Assembly: GCA_029850555.1 (NCBI GenBank)
Contig: JARCRS010000090.1
Span: 1-34,630, forward strand
Origin: an archaeon
GTDB lineage: Archaea > Thermoproteota > Nitrososphaeria > Nitrososphaerales > CADDZS01
Length of the DNA: 34,630 nt
Direction of reading: 5' to 3'
Notes under the pieces: model-generated
What the model was told of the DNA's origin: nothing
The model's input: only the letters and a program-made list of their open reading frames with translations
Databases searched by the model: none
Translations under genes and position numbers: made by a program
In this document: piece after piece, positions 7,827 to 15,420 of the stretch
Layout of the letters: every line of letters starts with the position of its first letter
How positions within the stretch are numbered: the stretch's first letter is position 1

Positions 7827-8822
7827 ATGGTTGCGACGCAAGTTCTTATTATGCCGAATTCTTTTGATTCTGCAAAGAAGTCTTTGACAGTGACCACATA
7901 CGAAATAGGCCAAGAGTCTTATCATTATCGATGGAACAATGAGCACAAGGCAATTGTACACATAAAACCTGGGGACAGAGTTCATTTCATATTAAACGAG
8001 GTCACATCATGGCAAATCAAAAAAGATGCAAAACTCGAAGATCTCGTAAAACTAGATCTAGGGAAACTCTACCCACTCTCCGGTCCCGTTTTTGTAGAGG
8101 GGGCTTCAGAAGGAGACGCCTTGGAAATAGAAGTTGAGAATATCAAAACGGCAAATTGGGGCTGGTCGGCAATTATGCCAGGTCTCGGCCTTCTTCCTGA
8201 ATTTACAGACCCTTATCTTTGGATATGGGACCTTTCGAAGAGTGAAAAGTTAGTCCGATTCAAGAACGAGATCAATGTACCGTTAAATCCCTTTTGCGGT
8301 GTGATGGGAGTTGCGCCCAAAGAAAAAGGATCATTCGACGTTCTGCCACCTGGAAAACATGGAGGCAATTTGGACATCAAGCATTTGAGAGTTGAAAGTA
8401 GGCTCATTCTGCCTGTATGGGCCAAGGGAGCTCTCTTCTCAGTGGGAGATCTTCACGCAGCAATGGGTGATGGCGAGGTTTGCGTAACTGCTATTGAATG
8501 CCCAGGCGAAGTTACTTTGAGGTTTGAACTAATTAAAGGCGCAAATATCCCGGCTCCTAGGTTCATTACGAAAGAAAAATCAGATTCCACTTCAAAAGAA
8601 GGCTACTTTGTAACAACCGGAATTGCGCCTGATCTTATGGACGCGTGCAGGCTAGCTACAAGAAATATGATTGACTATCTGGTTAGAGAGCATGACCTAG
8701 AAAAGAAAGAAGCATATATTTTATGCAGCGTCGCGGCTGACTTGAAAATTCATGAGGTTGTCGATGCGCCTAACTGGGTCGCAGGCCTGTGGATATCAAA
8801 AGACACTCTTGGACTACATTAG
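7827..8822 (+). CDS. acetamidase/formamidase family protein (FmdA/AmdA)
   Basis: 331 residues from ATG at 7827; a TTG directly before it is a less likely start. Family features are GDRVHFILNEV near the N-terminus, the PLSGPVFVEGASEGDALEIEV strand pair, GLG..PEF, the HGGNLD motif, the GDLHAAMGDGEVC loop and a late helical region. This is the layout of the FmdA_AmdA family, zinc-dependent amidases that hydrolyse formamide or acetamide to ammonium and the carboxylate. In an archaeon it could supply ammonium from small amides. Substrate choice cannot be read from the sequence. The downstream 98-residue gene is on the same strand, 48 nt away. Confidence 0.92.
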   Translation: MVATQVLIMPNSFDSAKKSLTVTTYEIGQESYHYRWNNEHKAIVHIKPGDRVHFILNEVTSWQIKKDAKLEDLVKLDLGKLYPLSGPVFVEGASEGDALEIEVENIKTANWGWSAIMPGLGLLPEFTDPYLWIWDLSKSEKLVRFKNEINVPLNPFCGVMGVAPKEKGSFDVLPPGKHGGNLDIKHLRVESRLILPVWAKGALFSVGDLHAAMGDGEVCVTAIECPGEVTLRFELIKGANIPAPRFITKEKSDSTSKEGYFVTTGIAPDLMDACRLATRNMIDYLVREHDLEKKEAYILCSVAADLKIHEVVDAPNWVAGLWISKDTLGLH

Positions 8823-8870
8823 TTCCAAAATTGCTATCTATGAATACTGGTACTATTTCCATAGTTTGGG

Positions 8871-9167
8871 ATGTCAAAGGAATTAGTGAAAAGACAGGCC
8901 CCTGCTTCTTACTACTCCAAGATACTTGAGCAGATTCCTATAGGGCGATCAATCTGGCTCAAATTCAGAAGCGAGAACTCTACAACATATCTTCGACTAG
9001 ACAGAATTGACAAGGACTTGTTCAAACTTCACGGTGAAAAGTCTCGAAGCCATAGCGGCAACGAGGAAAGAATATCCGAAATCATCCAAAGATCTCCATA
9101 TCTCAGCAAATCAGTTCCTCTCGAAATTGAGGTCTTGCCAAAAGAGGAGCAGGAGAAAGGCAGCTAG
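8871..9167 (+). CDS. 98-residue protein of unknown function
   Basis: Starts with ATG and begins MSKELVKRQAPASYYSKILE. It is highly charged, with a predicted beta segment (SIWLKFRSEN..TYLRLDRIDKDLFKLHG) and helical ends. No cysteines, membrane segment or known motif. It follows the amidase gene by 48 nt and could be co-transcribed. The strand-like middle (hydrophobic residues alternating with charged ones) suggests a small folded domain. The family is not recognised. Confidence 0.65.
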   Translation: MSKELVKRQAPASYYSKILEQIPIGRSIWLKFRSENSTTYLRLDRIDKDLFKLHGEKSRSHSGNEERISEIIQRSPYLSKSVPLEIEVLPKEEQEKGS

Positions 9168-9220
9168 CGTCCCTAAGAATCCACGGATTAATCTAGTCAG
9201 GCATTTTTTGCTTATTCGTG

Positions 9221-10018
9221 TTATTTCTCAGTTAGAACAAACTCGCAGAACGAGTCTCCGAGAGCCGCACATTTTGTCTCGGTACAATTCACTTTTTTCT
9301 GAAAGATAGTGTTTATGAGCCCAGTCATGTGGCCGCGGATAAAATAGCTGTGTGGTTTCGTCGATTTCTGCCCAGCGCACTCAAAGGAATCATAGAGCCT
9401 TATAGTGGCACTGAATGGAATCGCATTGAATCTAACAAGCTCAGGCCTTCCCCAACCAAGAGTGAGGTACAGATTGCTGAGCTCTGGTATACTCTGCTGC
9501 GCCAAATCCTTGCCAAAGACCTCAATCAGTCTTCGCCCATCACTTTCTCCAGTGGCTTCCCCTTCTTCAAATACAATCGTCTCTCCGCCTGTTCCAAATA
9601 TCTCGCCGAGCCGCTTGAACATATCACTGAAAACCTCTTTTCTTGCAAGAATCATGGTCTCTCCCGAATTCAATTTCAATGGAAAATGAATAGTATCGAC
9701 AACTAATCCTTCTTCTGTTCCCTCGACAACGCTGCTCCCAGTCACGTAAGGCGAACTGTCAATTAGTTTCTTAAGCTGGGAAGCTCGCACATCCTTTTCA
9801 CTCTCTGCAAAAAAACCCCAAACTCCAATTTGTGACACTGGATTCATCGAAGTAAAACCACCCAATGCTGTTATCCCTGAACTGGAGAGAATCGAAGTTA
9901 TGCTGGCTAATGCCCTGGGGTCACTTTTCATTTCGATGGAAACTAAGAATACTTTCTTCTTTGGGTTGAAGTGATACCCGATAGTTTCCTTTACCTTTGG
10001 ACCTAGCTCACGCGGCAT
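9221..10018 (-). CDS. ACT-like plus V4R (4-vinyl reductase) domain protein
   Basis: 265 residues. Residues about 22-100 look like an ACT domain (VFLVSIEMKSDPRALASITSIL.. GFTSM), a fold that senses amino acids or other small ligands. Residues about 120-265 match the V4R domain: helical middle, RLYDSFECAGQ (C214), a long segment with FIRGHMTGLINTIF, and the terminal signature NCTETKCAALGDSFCEFVL (C245, C250, C258). V4R domains bind small hydrophobic or aromatic molecules in regulators such as DmpR/XylR and in BchJ-like proteins. No DNA-binding domain is present, so it may be a ligand-binding partner rather than a transcription factor. It follows the zinc-ribbon prenyl-synthase-like gene by 82 nt with its own TATA-like box. 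Confidence 0.87.
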   Translation of the reverse strand: MPRELGPKVKETIGYHFNPKKKVFLVSIEMKSDPRALASITSILSSSGITALGGFTSMNPVSQIGVWGFFAESEKDVRASQLKKLIDSSPYVTGSSVVEGTEEGLVVDTIHFPLKLNSGETMILARKEVFSDMFKRLGEIFGTGGETIVFEEGEATGESDGRRLIEVFGKDLAQQSIPELSNLYLTLGWGRPELVRFNAIPFSATIRLYDSFECAGQKSTKPHSYFIRGHMTGLINTIFQKKVNCTETKCAALGDSFCEFVLTEK

Positions 10019-10043
10019 TTTTGTTTACGCGTTCCCAAGCGTC

Positions 10044-10054
10044 TTCTATAAACG
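10044..10054 (-). promoter_or_regulatory. TATA-like box for the V4R gene
   Basis: On the minus strand the element reads CGTTTATAGAA, centred about 31 nt before the ATG at 10018, which fits a short leader of a few bases. It indicates that the V4R gene can be transcribed separately from the upstream prenyl-synthase-like gene. Confidence 0.5.
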
Positions 10055-10100
10055 TATCAGATGTGTACGAGAATTTGTCACAATTTGGTGTTGGACTATC

Positions 10101-11063
10101 TCAAATCAATGGAATTTCAGAGATCTTGCAGAGGTTTCTAAGTTTCCTCTGCGCTTGTGTCGGCTTGAGCTTATCGGTGCATTTTATCGCCTCTGAAGTT
10201 AGATCTCTACTTTCTGAGAGGGCCCTTTCCCTGTAAGACTTTGGATAGTCAGGATCTCCAGAATCGTCGAAGAGCTGGTTAGCAGTCCCCATTGCCATTC
10301 CATAATTCTTCAAGAGCAAGATTTCTTCTTCAGAGCCTTTCCCGACAATACCTCCTGCGGTAGTTCCAGCTGCGACGAGTATTCCTCTTTTGCCTTCTGC
10401 AAGCCTAACTCCCTCCTCAAAGGTTAGGTCAGCTTTCGACCTTTTAGCTAGTTTCTCTTCCTCCTCTGCGCGAGAGGAATCGCCAAATGCAGACCTAAAA
10501 GTTCTCATGAGCCGATCGGATTCCCCTCTTCCCAAAATAGAATCGTAGGCAGAGAGCGCTTCAAACATTTCGGAAACGAGCCATAGTGCGAGTGGTATTG
10601 CGACAGGATCTCCGAACTCTTTCCATACAGTCCTTTTTCCTCTTCTTTCGTTTGTCCGGTCCATTATATCATCAAAAATCCTTCCTGCTATCAACCCAAG
10701 TGAATAGCTATAAGACAAAACCAGCGCATCGTAGGATCTCCCTCCGACCGCTTCACATGATATTTGTGGAATGACGGCGCCAATCAAATGATCATTCATG
10801 TTAATCGCATAGAGTACTGCAGGTTGATCTTTATGCAACTCTAGCAGCTTTGTATTAACTGGACGAACATAATTAACAAACTCGTATGAATTGCGTATTA
10901 ATTCATTGGAATCATCTGGAATCGATAATTTTGTTGTTGGTACGCTTGCCGAGCCTGCGAGAAAACGAACATCCAAAAGAGAATCTTTCATGAACAATCC
11001 GCACGAAGAGCAGTATCTCTCGCCCTCTGAGATTTCATTTCCGCAGTTAATGCAATGAATCAA
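10101..11063 (-). CDS. zinc-ribbon fused to isoprenyl-diphosphate-synthase-like domain, paralogue 1
   Basis: 320 residues from a TTG, the only start that keeps the N-terminal zinc ribbon (C4-x2-C7, C18-x2-C21). After a linker of about 40 residues, residues 60-315 resemble class I trans-isoprenyl diphosphate synthases. The first Asp-rich motif is DDIMD (131-135) followed by ERRGKRT, and the second is DDSGD (266-270) after ANQLF. These bind Mg-diphosphate in true synthases. The usual substrate-binding GGKxxRP is replaced by LHKDQPAV, so activity may be altered. The zinc ribbon is not a normal part of such enzymes. It could tether the protein to nucleic acid or partner proteins. The paralogue at 11684-12670 is about 70% identical by eye. 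Products are unknown. Confidence 0.88.
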   Translation of the reverse strand: MIHCINCGNEISEGERYCSSCGLFMKDSLLDVRFLAGSASVPTTKLSIPDDSNELIRNSYEFVNYVRPVNTKLLELHKDQPAVLYAINMNDHLIGAVIPQISCEAVGGRSYDALVLSYSYSLGLIAGRIFDDIMDRTNERRGKRTVWKEFGDPVAIPLALWLVSEMFEALSAYDSILGRGESDRLMRTFRSAFGDSSRAEEEEKLAKRSKADLTFEEGVRLAEGKRGILVAAGTTAGGIVGKGSEEEILLLKNYGMAMGTANQLFDDSGDPDYPKSYRERALSESRDLTSEAIKCTDKLKPTQAQRKLRNLCKISEIPLI

Positions 11064-11083
11064 CTCGAGATGCCTGAGGGCCG

Positions 11084-11095
11084 CAATAAAATTCG
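11084..11095 (-). promoter_or_regulatory. TATA-like box for paralogue 1
   Basis: Minus-strand CGAATTTTATTG, centred about 26 nt before the TTG start at 11063. It supports a leaderless transcript and the TTG start, and gives the gene a promoter facing away from the SCP2 gene. Confidence 0.45.
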
Positions 11096-11159
11096 ATTTC
11101 GTTGTTAGCGCTTATGGATTTGTGGTAAGGAGCCCATATCCATAATGCCTCAAGATTGT

Positions 11160-11169
11160 CTTTATAAAA
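11160..11169 (+). promoter_or_regulatory. TATA box for the SCP2-like gene
   Basis: CTTTATAAAA is close to the archaeal consensus. Transcription would start near 11190, leaving a short leader before the ATG at 11204; a GAGGTG sequence at 11187-11192 could act as a weak Shine-Dalgarno site. This promoter lies back to back with that of paralogue 1. Confidence 0.6.
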
Positions 11170-11203
11170 AGTGGAAAAGACCTTGTGAGGTGTATAACGT
11201 CTC

Positions 11204-11641
11204 ATGCTCGTATTTCCAAGCAAGGAATGGGTCGACAGTTTCGTTGAAAAACTAAATTCCAGTCCAGAGTTTGCCGAAGCTGGCGAAAATTGGGTAGGGG
11301 ATATTTTATTTGTGGTTGATAAGGACGAGAATTTTCCTAGGACGTCATGCGTCTATCTTGATCTATTCGAAGGAAAGTGTAGGAGGTTCGAGTATCACGA
11401 CGATTGCGCGGAATCAAAAATGCCTAAATCAGAATTCAAGTACATTGGACCATACAAAAACTGGGTCAGGCTAATCAACAAGGAGATAGATCCAATACAG
11501 GGAATAATTACAGGCAGGTTCAAACTAGATGGGCCAATAATGAAAATAATTACATACAGAAAAGCAGCAAAGGAGATCGTCAACGTTGCAGCAACGATAG
11601 AAAGCGATATTCAAAAAGAAAAGAAAACGACTACGATTTGA
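11204..11641 (+). CDS. SCP2 sterol-binding-domain-like lipid carrier
   Basis: 145 residues from ATG. The sequence follows the SCP2 fold: first helix KEWVDSFVEKLNSSPEFAEA, strands GDILFVVDKD and TSCVYLDLFEGKCRRFEY, then IGPYKNWVRLINKEIDPIQG, IITGRFKLDG and a C-terminal helix starting IMKIITYRKAAKEIVNVA. SCP2 proteins carry a hydrophobic ligand such as a fatty acyl chain or isoprenoid in a central cavity. No fusion or targeting signal is seen, so it should be cytoplasmic. It sits between the two prenyl-synthase-like paralogues, divergent from one and convergent with the other. A role in handling an isoprenoid ligand is a reasonable guess from context only. Confidence 0.85.
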   Translation: MLVFPSKEWVDSFVEKLNSSPEFAEAGENWVGDILFVVDKDENFPRTSCVYLDLFEGKCRRFEYHDDCAESKMPKSEFKYIGPYKNWVRLINKEIDPIQGIITGRFKLDGPIMKIITYRKAAKEIVNVAATIESDIQKEKKTTTI

Positions 11642-11683
11642 ATATTCGACACAAAGATCGAATCTACTAGGTTTTTTAAAAAA

Positions 11684-12670
11684 TCATAGTAGTGGGATTT
11701 CGGACATTTTGCACAGCTCTCGGAGCTTTCTCTGTGCTTCTGTGTTCCTTAGTTGGTCAGTTGATTTTATGCCCTCGGCTGTTAAATCTCTACTTTCCGC
11801 AAGAGCCTTTTCTCTGTATGATTGTGGATAATCGGGATCTCTAGAGTCATCAAATAGCTGATTTGAGGTACCCATTGCCATTCCATAATTTTTCAATAGT
11901 TCAATTTCAAGTTCTGTTCCGCCTCCGACAATACCTCCTGCGGTAGTTCCAGCTGCGACTAATATTCCTCTCTTTCCCTGTGCTAGCTTTATTCCTTCTC
12001 CGAAGGTCAGGGAAGCTTTGGATCTTGTAGCTAGTTTCTCCTCCTCTTCTGCACGCGCGGATTCTGCAAGAGCCAATCTGAAAATTCTGTTAACTCTTTC
12101 AGAGCTAACCCGCCCTAAGGTTAGGTCGTACGTAGATAGTGCCTCAAACATTTCAGAGACGAGCTGGAGTCCCAGAGGAATTGCAACAGGATCGCCAAAC
12201 TGCCTCCACAGAGTCCTCTTTCCTCTTCTCTCGTTTGTCCTGTCCATCATGTCATCGCAAATTCTTCCGGCTATCAAGCCAAGCGAATAGGCATAAGCGA
12301 GGTCTATGGCGTCGTATGCCTTGCCTCCGACAGCTTCGCAGCAGATTTGAGGTAATATAGCACCGATGAGATGATCGTCCATGTTAATGGCGTATATCAC
12401 TGCGGGTTGGTCCTTGTGAGATTCTAACAATTTCGCATTAACAGGGCGAATGTAATCGACTAATTCATACAGCGGTCCTTGGGTAAAGTCGATTGTAGGT
12501 TTTAGGACGCTGCCACTCAAATTGGAGGGAATTTCAAGAGTCGTTGGTTTAAGCGAAGTAGCTACAAGAAAGCCTAGATCTGAGGATGCATCTCTTAGAC
12601 GAATTCCACACGAAGGGCAGAATCTATGATAGTGTGAGATTTCTCTTCCGCACTTCGGGCAAGAGGGCAA
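11684..12670 (-). CDS. zinc-ribbon fused to isoprenyl-diphosphate-synthase-like domain, paralogue 2
   Basis: 328 residues from a TTG. A zinc ribbon (C4, C7, C18, C21: CPKCGREI..FCPSCG) precedes the synthase-like domain at about 68-325. The first Asp-rich motif is DDMMD (139-143) with ERRGKRT following, and the second is DDSRD (274-278). As in its neighbour, HKDQPAV stands where GGKxxRP is expected. The N-terminal linker is longer and differs from paralogue 1, while the catalytic region is strongly conserved; both end in SEIPL plus one residue. A very good TATA box about 29 nt upstream confirms the TTG start. The pair looks like a local duplication interrupted by the SCP2 gene. Retention of both Asp motifs in both copies argues for selection on diphosphate binding. 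Confidence 0.88.
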   Translation of the reverse strand: MPSCPKCGREISHYHRFCPSCGIRLRDASSDLGFLVATSLKPTTLEIPSNLSGSVLKPTIDFTQGPLYELVDYIRPVNAKLLESHKDQPAVIYAINMDDHLIGAILPQICCEAVGGKAYDAIDLAYAYSLGLIAGRICDDMMDRTNERRGKRTLWRQFGDPVAIPLGLQLVSEMFEALSTYDLTLGRVSSERVNRIFRLALAESARAEEEEKLATRSKASLTFGEGIKLAQGKRGILVAAGTTAGGIVGGGTELEIELLKNYGMAMGTSNQLFDDSRDPDYPQSYREKALAESRDLTAEGIKSTDQLRNTEAQRKLRELCKMSEIPLL

Positions 12671-12693
12671 TGAGATTTCTCATTTCATGTCCC

Positions 12694-12705
12694 GTTTTAT
12701 ATGTG
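12694..12705 (-). promoter_or_regulatory. TATA box for paralogue 2
   Basis: Minus-strand CACATATAAAAC, one of the best TATA-like sequences in the window, centred 29 nt before the TTG at 12670. This predicts a transcript starting within a few bases of the start codon. Confidence 0.6.
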
Positions 12706-13014
12706 TTTAGAACCAGTCATTTGATTCAAAAATTCCATATCATAATGGCCAAGAAAATTCTGTGCGTCTATAGTCAAAAGGTAGATAGCTGCCTCCAGAC
12801 CAGCAGCGTGTCTCCAAAAGCCGTACCAACATCCCACAAGTGAGACTGCATCGCCATTAGATGCAAAGTAAGAGGTTTAGCATCAAGCTATTTTGCAATT
12901 TGCGCTTCATGAAAAAACTCTTTCATAAATTCGATCGAGTTTCGGATGTTCCGGTAAAATGAATTGTTTGGAAGCGCTCTAATAGGCTCTGAGCGAATAT
13001 TTTCAAGATTGGAT
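12706..13014. other. gap without a recognised gene
   Basis: About 310 nt between paralogue 2 and the Nudix gene. The only plus-strand frame with an ATG (12745-12843, 32 codons) has no recognisable content. A weak stem GATGC/GCATC is present at about 12859-12887. I see no tRNA, box C/D pattern or repeat here. It may simply separate two minus-strand transcription units. Confidence 0.4.
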
Positions 13015-13482
13015 TCAAGGACAATCTCCTGTGTACTTCCAAGAGACAGAGAACGGGGTGCTGTGATCTAGAAATCTCAAGATGAAATGCTTGAGATATC
13101 TATCTATTTTCAGATCAAGAGCTGCTTTTGGATCTACCCAGATTATTGACTGAATCTCGTCAGAATCCACCGTCGCTTCCTGCTTTCCTTCGGCCTTGCA
13201 GAGATAATCAAAGAAAATGAAGTGCACATCGCTTCTCCAGAATTCCTTTGGATGGATTACCTGCTGGATAGAGAGAAGTTCAACAACCTTCACGTCTAGT
13301 CCCACTTCCTCTTTGCATTCTCTGATCAGAGCCTCCTCGCACGTTTCGCCGAGCTCGACGTGTCCGCCCGGCACTGTGTAAATCCCGGGCCATTTGTGGG
13401 AATCGCACAAGAGCACTTTGCCTTGTTCATTTTCTATTAGTGCTCCAACAGTCGGCTCTGGAAAGATTTGCTTTCTGCTCAT
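13015..13482 (-). CDS. Nudix hydrolase
   Basis: 155 residues from ATG. The Nudix box runs from G40 to L62 (GHVELGETCEEALIREC plus KEEVGL), matching G-x5-E-x7-REUxEExGU. Upstream is the usual PGIYTVPGG strand. These enzymes hydrolyse a nucleoside diphosphate linked to another group, and the metal-binding glutamates of the box are intact. The C-terminal half contains DVHFIFFDYLC and IIWVDPKAALDL, common to the MutT/ADP-ribose branch, but the substrate cannot be told. The neighbour on the other strand, the luciferase-like oxidoreductase, is divergent with a 95-nt gap. Confidence 0.92.
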   Translation of the reverse strand: MSRKQIFPEPTVGALIENEQGKVLLCDSHKWPGIYTVPGGHVELGETCEEALIRECKEEVGLDVKVVELLSIQQVIHPKEFWRSDVHFIFFDYLCKAEGKQEATVDSDEIQSIIWVDPKAALDLKIDRYLKHFILRFLDHSTPFSVSWKYTGDCP

Positions 13483-13577
13483 TTCTGAGATTGGTATGAA
13501 ATATTCTATGTCTATCTGCTTTTACTCCTCGTTTTTTCTTAAAGAATAAGTGTCAGACTTTCCAAGAAATTCCTGCA

Positions 13578-14537
13578 TTGTTTTCGATCAAGAACTGCGG
13601 GCTTATGCTCGAACCACAGGAAGGAATGAAGGTCCAGGAGATCATTGACTGGGCGCTATATGCAGAAAGAAAAGGCTATGGTTACATTTTTAGATCAGAT
13701 CATCTGCTTGCCTTGCAAGGATCTGACCAACCTGAAGGAAAAAAGGCAATTGACTCCTCCGAGTGTTGGGTAACTTTGGGAGCCGTAGCAGCCAAAACAA
13801 CTAAGATTAAATTCGGTCCTTTAGTCACTCCGGTTGGTTTTAGAAATCCAGCCCTACTCGCAAGGATGGCTTGTACGCTTGACTCTTACTCGCGAGGACG
13901 AGTGTGTCTGGGGCTCGGGGCCGGTTGGAATGAGAATGAATACAAAGCCCATGGATATGATTTTCCAACATTCAAAGTTAGAAGAAAACAGGCCGACGAA
14001 GGATACAAGATAGTAAGAGGAATCACCGAAGGTAAGCGAGTGGATTTTGACGGCGAGTATTATTCGGCGCATGTTGAATGTTATCCAAAGCCAGCAAAAC
14101 GAAAGGTGCATCTCATCGGTGGAGGCAGAAATCCAAGAATCGTTCAAACTCTCGCGAATTATGTTGATGAGTGGAATGTATTCAACAGTCCGCTTGGGAC
14201 TTTTCAGAAACTGAAACAGGTATTGATCGAAAATAGGTCTTCAGAGGAAAGAATCGAGATTTCGCAGATGGGTTCTTTCCTGATTGCAGAGAGTCGGAAG
14301 AAGCTCGATCAGAAACTTGCGAGACTTGCTGCCAAGCTGGGGCTCGGCTCCGATCCTGATCAAGCAGCTAAGAAACTGATTGACGGAGGCAGATTATGCG
14401 GCATCGTGGATGAATTTGTTGACCAAATGAATGAGAAAATCGATGCGGGCATTCAGAATTTCTATTTTCAAATCCTTGACCCGAAAGACAAGAATATGGT
14501 TGAAACACTAACTCATACGCTCAAAACTAAATTCTAG
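13578..14537 (+). CDS. luciferase-like (LLM) F420-dependent-type oxidoreductase
   Basis: 319 residues from a TTG that gives the normal first strand (IKNCGLMLEPQEG). The TIM-barrel pattern is clear: WALYAERKGYGYIFRSDHLL, TLGAVAAKTTKIKFGPLVTPVGFRNPALLARMACTLDSYSRGR split over strands 3-4, LGLGAGWNENEYKAHGYDF, and HLIGGGRNPRIVQTLANYVDEWN. Archaeal members of this family normally use coenzyme F420 for hydride transfer to diverse substrates, including lipids, sugars and cofactor precursors. The flavin/F420 choice is inferred from family behaviour. It is the first gene of a plus-strand run with three methyltransferases, though the next gene has its own TATA box. Confidence 0.92.
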   Translation: MFSIKNCGLMLEPQEGMKVQEIIDWALYAERKGYGYIFRSDHLLALQGSDQPEGKKAIDSSECWVTLGAVAAKTTKIKFGPLVTPVGFRNPALLARMACTLDSYSRGRVCLGLGAGWNENEYKAHGYDFPTFKVRRKQADEGYKIVRGITEGKRVDFDGEYYSAHVECYPKPAKRKVHLIGGGRNPRIVQTLANYVDEWNVFNSPLGTFQKLKQVLIENRSSEERIEISQMGSFLIAESRKKLDQKLARLAAKLGLGSDPDQAAKKLIDGGRLCGIVDEFVDQMNEKIDAGIQNFYFQILDPKDKNMVETLTHTLKTKF

Positions 14538-14550
14538 TGTATCATTTCAC

Positions 14551-14563
14551 TTTAAAAAATATC
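14551..14563 (+). promoter_or_regulatory. TATA box for the first methyltransferase
   Basis: TTTAAAAAATATC is centred about 25 nt before the GTG at 14581, so the methyltransferase run can be transcribed as a leaderless unit separate from the oxidoreductase gene. Confidence 0.55.
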
Positions 14564-14580
14564 AGAGAAATAAAAGAGTC

Positions 14581-15396
14581 GTGTTCAATCACTTGGTACC
14601 AAGATCACAAAGGAGCTACACAAAGCTCGCAAAATACTACGATGCGATCTACAACCATATAGTTGATTACGAATCGCAGACGAGTAATCTTGAGAAGATT
14701 TTCCACGACTTTCGAGGTAGAGTGAGAACTATTCTCGATGTAGGATGCGGGACGGGAAACTTTACTCTCATCTTTGCAAAGAGAGGCTATAGAACAACAG
14801 GAATCGACCTATCTGAAGATATGATTAAGGTTGCCAAAGGAAAGCATAGATCTTCGAAAGCAAACCCAGAATTCCTCAGAATGGACATGCGTGACATTCG
14901 ACTCAATGCGAAATATGACGCCGCTATCGCTCCATTTGGAGGCTTTAGTTATCTTCTCAAGCATGAAGATGTTCTAGAATTTTTTACAAGCGTAAAACAA
15001 CGCCTAAACCAAGACGGACTGCTAATCTTCGAATTCTGGCATGTATCTGGACTGCGGCCAGAATCTTCGAGCAAGAATGGTTACACCTCGTTTGTGAAGG
15101 CGAAATTTGGACACAATATCATAATCAGGTTAGACACAAACAAGTACGATCCTATTACCGACATTTGCCACTTAACATTTGATACATACATACTCAATCC
15201 AAAGACGAAAAGGTTGAGTGATTCTTTTTCAGAAACGCATCTTCTGAAGGCCTATTCAATTTCTGAGATGAGACACCTGCTTGAGGAGAATGGTTTCAAT
15301 GTCCTTGGCTTTTATGAGGATTCACTTGGAATCTCGAAAAAAATGGAACCCGCACGTCAGTCCTCATTTCGAGTTCTGGCTGTGGCATCTGCATAA
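14581..15396 (+). CDS. class I SAM-dependent methyltransferase
   Basis: 271 residues from a GTG. Motif I ILDVGCGTGNFTLIFAKRG (51-69) and the acidic residue of motif II in TTGIDLSEDMI bind SAM. The rest follows the small-molecule methyltransferase fold (MDMRDIRLNAKYDAAIAPFG, then HEDVLEFFTSVKQRLNQDGLLIFEF). The C-terminal 100 residues form an insert/cap (FVKAKFGHNIIIRLDTNKYD..CHLTFDTYIL) similar to that of methyltransferases acting on small metabolites, which could recognise the acceptor. It is the first of three successive, non-identical methyltransferases, so it may act in a multistep modification. The acceptor is unknown. Confidence 0.9.
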   Translation: MFNHLVPRSQRSYTKLAKYYDAIYNHIVDYESQTSNLEKIFHDFRGRVRTILDVGCGTGNFTLIFAKRGYRTTGIDLSEDMIKVAKGKHRSSKANPEFLRMDMRDIRLNAKYDAAIAPFGGFSYLLKHEDVLEFFTSVKQRLNQDGLLIFEFWHVSGLRPESSSKNGYTSFVKAKFGHNIIIRLDTNKYDPITDICHLTFDTYILNPKTKRLSDSFSETHLLKAYSISEMRHLLEENGFNVLGFYEDSLGISKKMEPARQSSFRVLAVASA

Positions 15397-15410
15397 ATAC
15401 GATAGTCAGT

Positions 15411-15416
15411 AGGAGG
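15411..15416 (+). promoter_or_regulatory. Shine-Dalgarno site deciding a TTG start
   Basis: A full AGGAGG lies 4 nt before TTG 15421 and 7 nt before a second TTG at 15424. It confirms that the SRPBCC-methyltransferase fusion starts with TTG and that internal operon genes here use SD-led initiation, in contrast to the leaderless first genes. Confidence 0.75.
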
Positions 15417-15420
15417 CAAT

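Noticed and set aside
9329-9706. 125-residue plus-strand frame
   Set aside because: Antisense to the V4R domain coding region; no motif and an unlikely start.
12745-12843. 32-codon frame starting MAKKILCVYSQK
   Set aside because: Short, no recognisable content and no promoter or SD site; probably chance.
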